This document shows positions 8,415-15,538 of a DNA stretch of 19,521 nucleotides, in pieces (the first letter of the stretch is position 1; each line of letters starts with the position of its first letter). The DNA lies in assembly GCA_963589235.1 (NCBI GenBank), contig CAVAJX010000076.1, positions 1 through 19,521 on the forward strand. Direction: 5' to 3'. The position numbers and the translations under genes were made by a program. The notes beneath the pieces were generated by a model. That model was not told the DNA's origin. It saw only the letters and a list, made by a program, of their open reading frames with translations, and did no database searches. This stretch comes from CAG-877 sp963589235. GTDB lineage: Bacteria; Bacillota_I; Bacilli_A; RF39; UBA660.

Positions 8415-8436
8415 TATATGAACAAATAATCATATA
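8415..8436. promoter_or_regulatory. SmtB/CzrA-type operator
   Basis: An imperfect 10-2-10 inverted repeat: left half TATATGAACA, centre AA, right half TAATCATATA. The outer 7 bp (TATATGA and TCATATA) match perfectly. TATATGAACA is the half-site form known for SmtB/CzrA-family zinc repressors. It lies just after the -10 box and just before the ribosome binding site, so bound repressor would block transcription of the operon. Confidence 0.7.
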
Positions 8437-8446
8437 AGAGGTGAAT

Positions 8447-8743
8447 ATGAAACTACATAGTAAAGAACTGCTATATGGACTTAGTGAGTTCTATAAAATA
8501 TTTGGAGACCAAACTAGATTAAGAATACTCGACGCTTTATTAAATAAACCATTATGTGTAAGTGAAATAAGTGAACTACTTGACATGACTCAGTCAGCGA
8601 TATCACATCAATTAAAAAACTTACGTGCATCAAATCTTGTAAAAACGGAGAAAATAGGAAAAAACGTATATTACAGTATTAGTGATGAACATATAAAAAT
8701 AATATTAAAATATGGATTAGAACACATATCGGAGGTATTGTAA
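8447..8743 (+). CDS. ArsR/SmtB-family metal-sensing repressor, zinc type
   Basis: 98 residues, the usual length for the family. Start is ATG 8447; the in-frame GTG at 8441 is inside the ribosome binding site AGAGGTGA. The winged helix-turn-helix is at about residues 34-78 (recognition region DMTQSAISHQLKNL). The alpha-5 metal site is complete: Asp80-x-His82, ten residues, His93-x-x-Glu96, the SmtB arrangement that senses Zn(II) and in relatives Co(II). The alpha-3N Cys-x-Cys site of ArsR/CadC is absent (only Cys37), arguing against As or Cd/Pb thiolate sensing. In the family, metal binding releases the repressor from DNA. Its stop overlaps the ATPase start (TAATG), so the two are translated together and the operon is autoregulated. 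Confidence 0.9.
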   Translation: MKLHSKELLYGLSEFYKIFGDQTRLRILDALLNKPLCVSEISELLDMTQSAISHQLKNLRASNLVKTEKIGKNVYYSISDEHIKIILKYGLEHISEVL

Positions 8744-10557
8744 TGAAAAAAATATTTAATGAAGACCTAACTAAAATAATTATAAGTATAATTTTATTTA
8801 TAATTTCACTATTTTTACCAAGTACACCTAAATTAATTTTTCTAATATTAAGTTATATAATCATAAGTTATGAAATATATATGGAAGCCTTTGAAGGTCT
8901 AAAAGAAAAAGATATTTTTAATGAAGATTTTCTTATGATTCTAGCAACCATAGGAGCCTTCGCAATAGGTAGTTATCAAGAAGCAGTAATGGTAATGTTA
9001 CTATTTGAAATAGGTGAGTACTTATCAGATTTAGCTGTTGCGAATAGTAAAAAATCAATTACTAAGTTAATGGACTTACGTAGTGAAACAATCAATTTAT
9101 TTAAAGCTGGTGAAATAGAAAAAGTATCAATAAAAAAAGCTAAACTAGATGATATATTCGTTGTTTTACCAGGTGAAAAAGTAGCCCTAGATGGAATTGT
9201 CATAGAAGGTACTAGTTATCTAGATACATCATCATTAACTGGAGAATCAACTCCTAGAAAAGCAACTGTTAATGATTTAGTATTATCAGGTACTATTAAT
9301 AAAGATTCAATATTAAAAGTAAAAGCAACATCAACATATAAAACTTCAACAGCAAGTAGAATAATTGATTTAATAGAAAATTCTAATAATAAGAAAACAG
9401 ATACAGAGAACTTTATTCGCAAATTTTCGAGAATATATACTCCAATAATTGTAGTCTTAGCTATAATTATTGCTATAATACCAAGTCTTATAGTTGGAAA
9501 TTTTCAAACCTGGCTATATAGAGCTTTAGTCTTTTTAGTAACATCATGTCCATGTGCTTTAGTAATATCTGTACCATTAGGATACTTTTCTGGAATAGGT
9601 AGAGCTAGTAAAGAAGGAATTCTAATCAAAGGAAGTAGAGAATTAGAACGTCTTGCTAATATCGATTATTTAGCCTTAGATAAAACTGGAACAATAACTG
9701 AAGGTGTATTTGAAGTTACAAAAGTAGAAAGTAAAAACTTAAAAGAAAAAGAATTTATTCAATTAGTAGCGTCAGCTGAAGCTAATTCAATTCATCCTAT
9801 TGCGAAAGCTATAGTTAACTACAATAAAGAAAAAGTTTTACCATCAAGTAATCATAAAGAATATTCAGGAAAAGGTATATCTTCTACAATTGATAATAAA
9901 GAAGTATTACTTGGTAATAAAAAATTAATGGATGAAAATAATATTAAAATACCTACAGAAAAATCTTTAGGAACTGTAATATATGTCGCAATTAATAATA
10001 AGTATGAGGGTTATATTGTAATATCAGATCGTATTAAAAAGAGTAGTTATAAACTATCAGCTTTAAAAGATGATTTCAAAGATATTATGATTTTATCAGG
10101 TGATAATGAAGATATAACTTCAGCTATCGCCAAAGAAGTAAAAATAAAAACATATTATAATAATTTATTGCCAGTAGATAAAGTAAATAAAATAAAAGAA
10201 TATCAAAAACAAGGTTTAGTAATGTTCATTGGTGATGGTATTAATGACGCTCCAGTAATTAAAATATCTGATATAGGAGTATCCATGGGTAATCTTGGAT
10301 CTGATGCCGCAATAGAAGCAAGTGATATCGTTATTATGCAAGATGATTTGTCAAAAGTAAAAACAGCTTTAAATGTTTCAAAACTAACAAAGCACAAAGT
10401 AAAAGCCAGTATCATTTTTGCTTTAATTGTAAAGTTCATTGTCTTAGCTTTAGGTATCTTTGGTATAAGTACAATTTGGATGGCTGTATTTGCCGATGTA
10501 GGTGTAACATTACTTACAGTCTTAAATGTTTTAACAATATTATGGAAGAAAGTTTAA
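8743..10557 (+). CDS. P1B-2-type heavy-metal exporting ATPase (Zn/Cd type)
   Basis: 604 residues, starting at an ATG that overlaps the repressor stop, with GGAGGT six bases before it. Membrane pump that expels divalent metal using ATP. Motifs in order: actuator TGES (166-169), transmembrane Cys269-Pro-Cys271 followed by ALVISVP, phosphorylated Asp313 in DKTGT, His351-Pro in the nucleotide domain, and GDGINDAP (497-504). Lys564 in the next-to-last helix and Asp585 in the last helix (FADVG) match the ZntA/CadA metal site, which separates P1B-2 from copper pumps. The N-terminal HMA or Cys-rich metal-binding domain found in many relatives is missing: the chain enters the membrane within 12 residues. 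Zinc is the best guess because the partner repressor has a zinc-type site; Cd, Pb or Co export is possible. Confidence 0.92.
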   Translation: MKKIFNEDLTKIIISIILFIISLFLPSTPKLIFLILSYIIISYEIYMEAFEGLKEKDIFNEDFLMILATIGAFAIGSYQEAVMVMLLFEIGEYLSDLAVANSKKSITKLMDLRSETINLFKAGEIEKVSIKKAKLDDIFVVLPGEKVALDGIVIEGTSYLDTSSLTGESTPRKATVNDLVLSGTINKDSILKVKATSTYKTSTASRIIDLIENSNNKKTDTENFIRKFSRIYTPIIVVLAIIIAIIPSLIVGNFQTWLYRALVFLVTSCPCALVISVPLGYFSGIGRASKEGILIKGSRELERLANIDYLALDKTGTITEGVFEVTKVESKNLKEKEFIQLVASAEANSIHPIAKAIVNYNKEKVLPSSNHKEYSGKGISSTIDNKEVLLGNKKLMDENNIKIPTEKSLGTVIYVAINNKYEGYIVISDRIKKSSYKLSALKDDFKDIMILSGDNEDITSAIAKEVKIKTYYNNLLPVDKVNKIKEYQKQGLVMFIGDGINDAPVIKISDIGVSMGNLGSDAAIEASDIVIMQDDLSKVKTALNVSKLTKHKVKASIIFALIVKFIVLALGIFGISTIWMAVFADVGVTLLTVLNVLTILWKKV

Positions 10558-10571
10558 AAGACTTTCTTTTT
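10547..10571 (+). terminator. Terminator overlapping the ATPase stop codon
   Basis: AGAAAGT (10547-10553) pairs with ACTTTCT (10561-10567) around a 7-nt loop containing the stop codon, followed by a T-run to 10571. Confidence 0.65.
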
Positions 10572-10572
10572 A

Positions 10573-10581
10573 TGTTATACT
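10573..10581 (+). promoter_or_regulatory. Extended -10 promoter of small membrane protein gene
   Basis: TGTTATACT fits the TG-n-TATAAT extended -10 pattern with one change. No good -35 is visible; the sequence there belongs to the preceding terminator. Confidence 0.5.
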
Positions 10582-10605
10582 TAAATAAAGATAAGGAGAG
10601 TATTA

Positions 10606-10911
10606 ATGAGAAGAAGTATCATAAGTGCAATTTTATTTGTAGTAGCTGGAATATTTTATCTTATTGCGGCAATGAAAGGGAATATTCCAATATATTATAT
10701 TTTTAGTATTTTATTACTATTGTTTGGTGGACTTTACATTAAAAGAGCTTTTACTGAAAAGAAAGTAGAGGATGAATCAAAAATAAAAAATAGCAAACCA
10801 AAAAACAATAAATTAAAAACTGTTGATATTAAAAATATAAAAGTAAATGAAGTGAAAAAAGATACAAATAAAGAAAAAAAGAGTAATAGTAAATCTAGTA
10901 AACAAAAATAA
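10606..10911 (+). CDS. Small two-helix membrane protein with Lys-rich tail
   Basis: 101 residues, start ATG 10606 after AAGGAG at 7-nt spacing. Two hydrophobic helices (about residues 5-23 and 28-45) form a hairpin. A hydrophilic tail from about residue 50 is dominated by Lys, Asn and Ser and is probably disordered. By the positive-inside rule the tail is cytoplasmic. I do not recognise a family and infer no function; a positively charged tail could touch nucleic acid or acidic lipids. It has its own promoter and terminator, so it is not part of the metal operon. A 76-codon frame over 10476-10706 overlaps it in another phase and is not credible. Confidence 0.7.
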   Translation: MRRSIISAILFVVAGIFYLIAAMKGNIPIYYIFSILLLLFGGLYIKRAFTEKKVEDESKIKNSKPKNNKLKTVDIKNIKVNEVKKDTNKEKKSNSKSSKQK

Positions 10912-10930
10912 TAAGTAAAAGTTATGAAAT

Positions 10931-10958
10931 AACTCTATCTAATGATGGAGTTTTTTTT
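10931..10958 (+). terminator. Intrinsic terminator
   Basis: AACTCTATC pairs with GATGGAGTT (9 bp including one T-G pair) around the loop TAAT, followed by eight T. A strong terminator behind the small membrane protein gene. Confidence 0.85.
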
Positions 10959-10981
10959 GTGTGATTCTTGAACTTTATATA

Positions 10982-11010
10982 TTGACAAACAAATGTTTGC
11001 ATTGTAGTAT
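10982..11010 (+). promoter_or_regulatory. dinD promoter
   Basis: A consensus -35 TTGACA (10982-10987), a 17-bp spacer and TAGTAT (11005-11010). The spacer holds the SOS-like palindrome described separately. Confidence 0.7.
10986..10999. promoter_or_regulatory. Putative LexA (SOS) box in dinD promoter
   Basis: CAAACAAATGTTTG: 6-bp arms around AA. It agrees with the Gram-positive LexA/DinR consensus CGAACATATGTTCG at 11 of 14 positions, including the AAC-N4-GTT core. It overlaps the -35 box, so bound repressor would block RNA polymerase. The outer G/C pair of GAAC-N4-GTTC is A/T here, so the site may be weak. Confidence 0.55.
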
Positions 11011-11076
11011 AGTAAGACAAGATTATGGAAGTGTGTTGTATGACCGTAATTAATACATAAAGAAAGGAGAATAAAA

Positions 11077-11919
11077 ATGAACAAAATAAAAGAATATACT
11101 GAAAAAATGTTTGAGGAAATCAAACACATTGATGAATATGGTAATGAGTATTGGTATGCTAGAGAACTTTCAAAGGCTTTAGAATACAGAGATTGGAGAA
11201 ATTTTTTAAAGGTTTTAAAGAAAGCAAAAGAAGCCTGTGAAAACTCTGGAATTAATGTAGATGTACAACTTGTTGAGGTCAACAAGTTGTCAAAAAGAAA
11301 CAATAATGCTGTTGCTAATATACAAGACTTTAAACTTACAAGATACATGTGTTATTTAATTGTACAAAATGCTGATCCGAGTAAAGAAGTTATTGCTTTA
11401 GGACAAACTTATTTTGCAATACAAACAAGAAGGCAAGAACTAACAGAAAAAGAATATTCAATGTTAACTGAAGATGAGAAAAGATTTTATCAAAGAAATT
11501 TAACTAAAAAAGGTAATTATTCATTGAACATTGCTGCCAAAAATGCAGGAGTTAAAAATTTTGATAAATTTCACAATGCAGGATATAAGGGATTATACAA
11601 CGGAGAAACCGCAAGTGATATTGCTAAAAGAAAAAAAATTAGGTATAGAGAAGACATATTAGATAATATGGGAAGTGAAGAATTAGCTGCCAATCTTTTT
11701 AGAATTACGCAAACTGAGTCAAAACTAAAAAAAGAAAATATCAAATCTGAAAACGATGCTAATAAAACACATTACGAAATAGGTAAAAAAGTTCGGAAAG
11801 CAATTGCTGACATTGGAGGAACAATGCCAGAAGATTTACCAACACCAGATAAAAGTTTAAAAGAACTAGAAAAAGAAAATAAAAAAATAATAGATCAAAT
11901 ATATAAAATAAAGGATTGA
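11077..11919 (+). CDS. dinD: DNA damage-inducible protein D
   Basis: 280 residues, close to the length of E. coli DinD, start ATG 11077 after AAAGGAG at 7-nt spacing. I recognise the family by FEEIKHIDEYGNEYWYAREL (12-31), YRDW (37-40), KAKEACENSG (49-58), RYMCYLIVQNADPSK (89-103), QTYFAIQTRRQEL (110-122) and the tail GGTMPEDLPTPDKSLKELE (247-265). The N-terminal part is a BRO/antirepressor-like domain. In E. coli, dinD is under LexA control and its product is reported to counter RecA-promoted strand exchange; a similar role here is inferred. An SOS-like box sits in its promoter. Inside the coding region, 11265-11290 is a perfect inverted repeat with 12-bp arms. No terminator is visible between it and the macro-domain gene 146 bp downstream. 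Confidence 0.9.
   Translation: MNKIKEYTEKMFEEIKHIDEYGNEYWYARELSKALEYRDWRNFLKVLKKAKEACENSGINVDVQLVEVNKLSKRNNNAVANIQDFKLTRYMCYLIVQNADPSKEVIALGQTYFAIQTRRQELTEKEYSMLTEDEKRFYQRNLTKKGNYSLNIAAKNAGVKNFDKFHNAGYKGLYNGETASDIAKRKKIRYREDILDNMGSEELAANLFRITQTESKLKKENIKSENDANKTHYEIGKKVRKAIADIGGTMPEDLPTPDKSLKELEKENKKIIDQIYKIKD
11265..11290. repeat. Perfect inverted repeat inside dinD
   Basis: Arms ACAACTTGTTGA (11265-11276) and TCAACAAGTTGT (11279-11290) are exact reverse complements separated by GG. The repeat codes for the VQLVEVNKLS stretch (residues 63-72) of DinD. Confidence 0.9.
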
Positions 11920-12065
11920 AAATACATTGCCAAAATACTTAGAAAAAATATATAATAAGTATATAGTATAGGACATAAAAAAGTTAACACAGTATTTCAA
12001 ATGAAAAGTGTCATATTATTTATAAATACTATAAAAACTAACTAAAGAAAAGAAGGTAAAATAAA

Positions 12066-12578
12066 ATGAATATTATTGCTAAAAAATGTAACATTGTTGA
12101 ATTAGATGTAGATATTATTGTAAATGCTGCCAATAAAACATTACTTGGTGGCGGTGGAGTAGATGGTGCTATTCATCGTAAAGCAGGAAAAGAACTATTA
12201 GCTGAATGTAGAACCTTACATGGCTGTGAAACAGGTGAAGCTAAAATGACATCTGGCTATAACTTACCGGCTAAAAAAATAATTCACACCGTTGGCCCAG
12301 TTTATAGAGACGGAACAAAAGGTGAAAAAAAACTACTAGAAAACTGCTATAAGAATAGTCTTTTACTAGCCGAGGATTATCGTCAAGAAAATAATCTTGA
12401 AGAAGTAACTATAGCTTTTCCTTGTATTAGTACAGGCGTTTATGGTTATCCAAAAGAAGAAGCAGCTGATGTTGCTATTAAAACTGTAAAAGATTTCAAT
12501 AATGACAAAATAAATGTTATATTTGTTTGTTTTGAAGATAAAGATTATGAAATATATACAAGGAAATTAAATCAATGA
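12066..12578 (+). CDS. MacroD-type macro-domain protein (ADP-ribosyl / O-acetyl-ADP-ribose hydrolase)
   Basis: 170 residues, a single macro domain, start ATG 12066 behind AGAAGGT. Landmarks: Asp16 and the NAAN motif (20-23), the ligand loop GGGGVDGAIH (28-37) with the Asp used for catalysis in MacroD/YmdB-type enzymes, the GCETGEAKMT segment (53-62), and the ribose/diphosphate loop ISTGVYGYP (121-129). Members of this class hydrolyse O-acetyl-ADP-ribose and remove mono-ADP-ribose from acidic residues. It lacks the Zn-binding Cys/His residues of SirTM-linked macrodomains. Its stop overlaps the ASCH gene start in ATGA, so the pair is translationally coupled. The true substrate is unknown. Confidence 0.9.
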   Translation: MNIIAKKCNIVELDVDIIVNAANKTLLGGGGVDGAIHRKAGKELLAECRTLHGCETGEAKMTSGYNLPAKKIIHTVGPVYRDGTKGEKKLLENCYKNSLLLAEDYRQENNLEEVTIAFPCISTGVYGYPKEEAADVAIKTVKDFNNDKINVIFVCFEDKDYEIYTRKLNQ

Positions 12579-12976
12579 AAGTTTTAACTATAAAAGAACC
12601 ATTTGCTAGTCTTATTAAAGATAAAAAGAAATTTATTGAAACAAGATCCTGGAAAACAAAATATCGAGGAGAACTTTATATTCACGTTGGATTAAGCACC
12701 TATAAAAAAGATGCTGGTGAAAAATTATACTTAGAGCTTGTTAAAGAAACAAAAATAAATCCAGGTAAAATAATTTGTAAATGTAATCTTGAAGACTGTA
12801 TTTATATGACTGAAGAATTTATAGCTGACTTAAAACAAAATAATTATCAAGAATATGTACTGGGAGACTACAAAGTAGGTAGATATGCCTGGGTACTAAC
12901 TGATATTAAGCCGTTAGAAAATCCAATTGAAGCAAAAGGTAAATTAAATTTATGGAACTTCGATAATAATAAATAA
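12575..12976 (+). CDS. ASCH-domain protein
   Basis: 133 residues. Its ATG overlaps the macro-domain gene's stop (ATGA), so expression is coupled. The ASCH fold (PUA-like) is recognised from IKEPFASLI (6-14), KKFIETRSWKTKYRG (18-32) with the K-x2-E-x-R-x-W pattern, the strand GELYIHVG (32-39), GRYAWVL (102-108) and the closing GKLNLW (122-127). ASCH proteins bind RNA or nucleotide-like ligands; the E. coli member YqfB hydrolyses N4-acetylcytidine, but whether this protein is an enzyme cannot be told. Pairing with a macro domain suggests work on nucleotide-derived or ADP-ribose-linked molecules, perhaps on RNA; this is inference. Confidence 0.85.
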   Translation: MKVLTIKEPFASLIKDKKKFIETRSWKTKYRGELYIHVGLSTYKKDAGEKLYLELVKETKINPGKIICKCNLEDCIYMTEEFIADLKQNNYQEYVLGDYKVGRYAWVLTDIKPLENPIEAKGKLNLWNFDNNK

Positions 12977-13037
12977 AAATTCTGTATTTTTTATTATAAT
13001 TAATGCGGAAAAATATCGTCTGCATTTTTCGGATATA

Positions 13038-13046
13038 TGTTATAAT
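13038..13046 (+). promoter_or_regulatory. Extended -10 promoter of hydrolase/glycosyltransferase operon
   Basis: TGTTATAAT is a perfect TG-n-TATAAT extended -10, 22 bp before the start codon. No -35 is evident. Just upstream, CGGAAAAAT (13006-13014) and ATTTTTCGG (13024-13032) form a near-perfect inverted repeat with one mismatch, a possible operator. Confidence 0.6.
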
Positions 13047-13067
13047 TGTATTATGGAGGTAAACATT

Positions 13068-14123
13068 ATGCCAAACATTATTGATTATGCCAAATATTAT
13101 GGAACAAAATCATTTGAGGAAGTTCCTTTTAATGATATAGATGCTTTAATTTTAGGGAAAATTTCATACCTTAATTTTTCAGATGTTAAAGAATTACTTC
13201 CAAACACTATTGAAAATGCAGGTAAAGCTTATTTTTATAGTATGACAAATGAAAAAGTAAAAAATAAGAAAAACGTTTATAAATATACTCATAATCTCTT
13301 TGGAAGTATAAAAAACACAGCAAGGTTCAAAGATATTCAAATGATTAATTATGAAAGAATAGTAGATTCAGAAAAACAATTTGGAGCTATAACATTTAAG
13401 TATAATGATTGGATATATATATCTTATGAAGGAACAAATGAATACATATCTGGCTGGCGTGAAGACTTTGATTTATCAAATAAATATCCTGTGCCTAGCC
13501 AACAACTAGCAATCGACTACTTAAATAACGCTGCAAAAGGTGAGAAAAAAATTTATGTTGGTGGACATTCTAAAGGTGGTAATCTATCAGTAGTTGCTGC
13601 TATGGAAGCAACAAAAAGTGTCAAAGAAAAAATAGTTACTGTTTACGACTTTGACGGTCCAGGTGTTAGAGAAAAAGAATTTGATAGTGAAAAGTTCCAA
13701 CAACTAATTCCTAAAATAAAAAAATATGTACCAAAGGGCAGTCTAATAGGTATGATTTTATTCTCAACTCCAAACTATTATGTAGTTGATAGTAACTATA
13801 AAGGAATATCACAACATCACGCTGTATCATGGCAATGTTTTGGTAGCTACTTTATCTTAGAAAAGCAAAGTAAGAGCAGTCTTAATTTTGCCAAATCTAT
13901 AAAAGAATTTCTAAAAGAGTCTGGCGAAGACAATATGAGAGACTTTGTCTCAACCGTCTTTGAAATTCTAAAAGAGGCTGATATTACTACGACAGAAACG
14001 GTAACTATAAAGAAAATAATTAAATGTCTAAATTGTGTAAGACAAGGAAAACTTGATAAAAATACTAAAGATAAACTTTTAAAATTATTTAATATAGTTT
14101 TAGCACTGTATACTGGTAAATAA
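13068..14123 (+). CDS. DUF2974 (Mbeg1-like) alpha/beta hydrolase
   Basis: 351 residues. Start is ATG 13068; the ATG at 13053 lies in the ribosome binding site (GGAGGT 13055-13060, 7 nt away). The family is recognised from the N-terminal NIIDYAKYYG and FNDIDALIL segments and the lipase-like core: a putative oxyanion loop YEGTN (120-124), the nucleophile elbow GGHSKGG (165-171) with Ser168, the strand end YDFDGPGV (193-200) with a candidate acid Asp194 or 196, and SQHHAVSW (248-255) with a candidate His. A class-3 lipase-like esterase is therefore likely; the substrate is unknown. There is no signal peptide, so it is cytoplasmic. The glycosyltransferase begins 16 nt downstream, in the same operon, so a shared role in lipid or envelope metabolism is plausible. 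Confidence 0.85.
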   Translation: MPNIIDYAKYYGTKSFEEVPFNDIDALILGKISYLNFSDVKELLPNTIENAGKAYFYSMTNEKVKNKKNVYKYTHNLFGSIKNTARFKDIQMINYERIVDSEKQFGAITFKYNDWIYISYEGTNEYISGWREDFDLSNKYPVPSQQLAIDYLNNAAKGEKKIYVGGHSKGGNLSVVAAMEATKSVKEKIVTVYDFDGPGVREKEFDSEKFQQLIPKIKKYVPKGSLIGMILFSTPNYYVVDSNYKGISQHHAVSWQCFGSYFILEKQSKSSLNFAKSIKEFLKESGEDNMRDFVSTVFEILKEADITTTETVTIKKIIKCLNCVRQGKLDKNTKDKLLKLFNIVLALYTGK

Positions 14124-14139
14124 AAAAGGAGTTACCAAT

Positions 14140-15321
14140 ATGAATAAAAAAATAACTATTGGAATATTTAATGATTCATTCTTTCCAATGACTGATGGAG
14201 TATGCTTAGTTGTTGATAATTATGCCAGACATTTATTAAAACATGCAAACGTTATTGTCTTTGTACCTAACTATATAGGAAAAGAATATGATGATAGTGT
14301 TTTCCCATATAAAGTAGTAAGGTGCAACTCCCTAAAAACATTTTTCTTAGATTATTCACTACCTACTCCAAAACTTGATATTAAATTTAAAAAAGAATTA
14401 GAAAAATATAAATTAGATATCGTCCATATTCATTCACCATTTACTATAGGTGAAGCTGGACTTAGATATGCCAAAAAACATAATGTTCCTTGTATTGCGA
14501 CTATGCATAGTCAATTTAAACAAGATTTTTTAAAAGCCGTAAAGTCTGAACGGTTTGCTACAAAACTAAATAATAGATTAATAAAAATATTTAATAAATG
14601 TGATGAATGTTGGGCCGTAAATAGTGAGGTAGCTAAGATTTTTTATGAAGACTATCATTATAAATGTTTACCAAGAGTTATGAATAACGCAACGGAAATG
14701 AAATTAGTAGCTGAACCAAAAATAGCTAGAAAATATATAAATGAAAAATACAATATAAAAGATAACGAATTAGTATTTATTTTTGTAGGTAGAATAAACA
14801 CTTTAAAAAATATCTTTTTCATAGTAGATTCTTTAAAGTTATTAAAAACCAAAAAGCCAAGACTAAAATTTAAAATGTTATTTGTAGGCTCTGGTCAAGA
14901 TGAAGAAAAATTAAAACAAAAAATATCTGAGTTAGATATGGAAAATGACATAATTATGACCGGTAAAGTAACTGACAGAGAACTTTTATCATACTACTAT
15001 AATCGTGCCGACATTATGTTATTCCCATCAATATATGATTCATCATCAATTGTTCAAATAGAAGCCGCTTCTCAAAAAACACCTACAATATTTTTAGAAA
15101 ATACGGCAACGAGTGCCACAGTAACTAATAATGTTAATGGTTTCTTATCTAAAAATACAATTGAAGACTATACCAATAAAATTATCGAAGTAATTGAAAA
15201 TAAAAAACTTTATAAAGAGGTAGCTGAAAATGCTTACCGAGATTTATATAAAAACTGGGATGATACAGTAGAAGAAGCTTATCATCTTTATCAAGAAATG
15301 ATTAATAAAAAGAAAATATAA
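14140..15321 (+). CDS. GT4-family glycosyltransferase, probably glycolipid-forming
   Basis: 393 residues, GT-B fold, start ATG 14140 behind AAAGGAG. N-terminal half: the NDSFFPMTDGVCLVV acceptor-side loop (11-25), HIHSPFTIGEAGL (96-108) and MHSQF (122-126). C-terminal, sugar-nucleotide half: VGRINTLKN (216-224), FVGSGQDE (248-255) and FPSIYDSSSIVQIEAAS (295-311). In the usual E-x7-E motif the first Glu is replaced by Asp (Asp300...Glu308), as I recall for a subgroup of Gram-positive glycosyltransferases. The closest known roles are 1,2-diacylglycerol 3-glucosyltransferases (glycolipids and lipoteichoic acid anchors) and PimB-like mannosyltransferases; the acceptor cannot be fixed from sequence. 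No transmembrane helix, so it would act at the inner face of the membrane. It forms an operon with the preceding hydrolase. Confidence 0.88.
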   Translation: MNKKITIGIFNDSFFPMTDGVCLVVDNYARHLLKHANVIVFVPNYIGKEYDDSVFPYKVVRCNSLKTFFLDYSLPTPKLDIKFKKELEKYKLDIVHIHSPFTIGEAGLRYAKKHNVPCIATMHSQFKQDFLKAVKSERFATKLNNRLIKIFNKCDECWAVNSEVAKIFYEDYHYKCLPRVMNNATEMKLVAEPKIARKYINEKYNIKDNELVFIFVGRINTLKNIFFIVDSLKLLKTKKPRLKFKMLFVGSGQDEEKLKQKISELDMENDIIMTGKVTDRELLSYYYNRADIMLFPSIYDSSSIVQIEAASQKTPTIFLENTATSATVTNNVNGFLSKNTIEDYTNKIIEVIENKKLYKEVAENAYRDLYKNWDDTVEEAYHLYQEMINKKKI

Positions 15322-15482
15322 AAAAATAGAGGCATAAAACTAAGAAAGTTTTAATTAGAAAAAATTCTTGAAAAATACAGGGAGATAAACGAAAATTAGA
15401 CGTACATTTCAAAAACGTTAAAATAGAGTAAATAATTTAATAGAATACGAAAAATTTAGAAACAGATTACTTTTTAGAAGTA

Positions 15483-15488
15483 TATAAT
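15483..15488 (+). promoter_or_regulatory. Possible -10 box for the calcium pump gene
   Basis: A perfect TATAAT lies in the 217-bp gap before the pump gene, 50 bp from its start codon. No matching -35 or TG extension is seen. The gap also holds a weak hairpin (AAAACT 15336-15341 with AGTTTT 15347-15352) without a T-tract; otherwise I see nothing in it. Confidence 0.4.
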
Positions 15489-15538
15489 ATGATGATATAA
15501 AAATAACTATAAAGTAAATGAATAGTAAGGAGACTGTT

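Noticed and set aside
10935..11348. Minus-strand 137-codon frame opposite the start of dinD
   Set aside because: It lies over a terminator, the dinD promoter and well-conserved DinD codons; a shadow of the real gene.
11935..11962. ATACTTA/TAAGTAT hairpin after dinD as a terminator
   Set aside because: Seven A/T-rich pairs, a 14-nt loop and no T-tract after it, so not a convincing terminator.
11927..11971. Short frame TTG CCA AAA TAC ... after dinD, reading LPKYLEKIYNKYIV
   Set aside because: Fourteen codons with no ribosome binding site; could be a gene relic but cannot be supported.
15518..15538. Upstream ATG start for the calcium pump
   Set aside because: It has no ribosome binding site, and the strong AAGGAG lies between it and the ATG at 15539.
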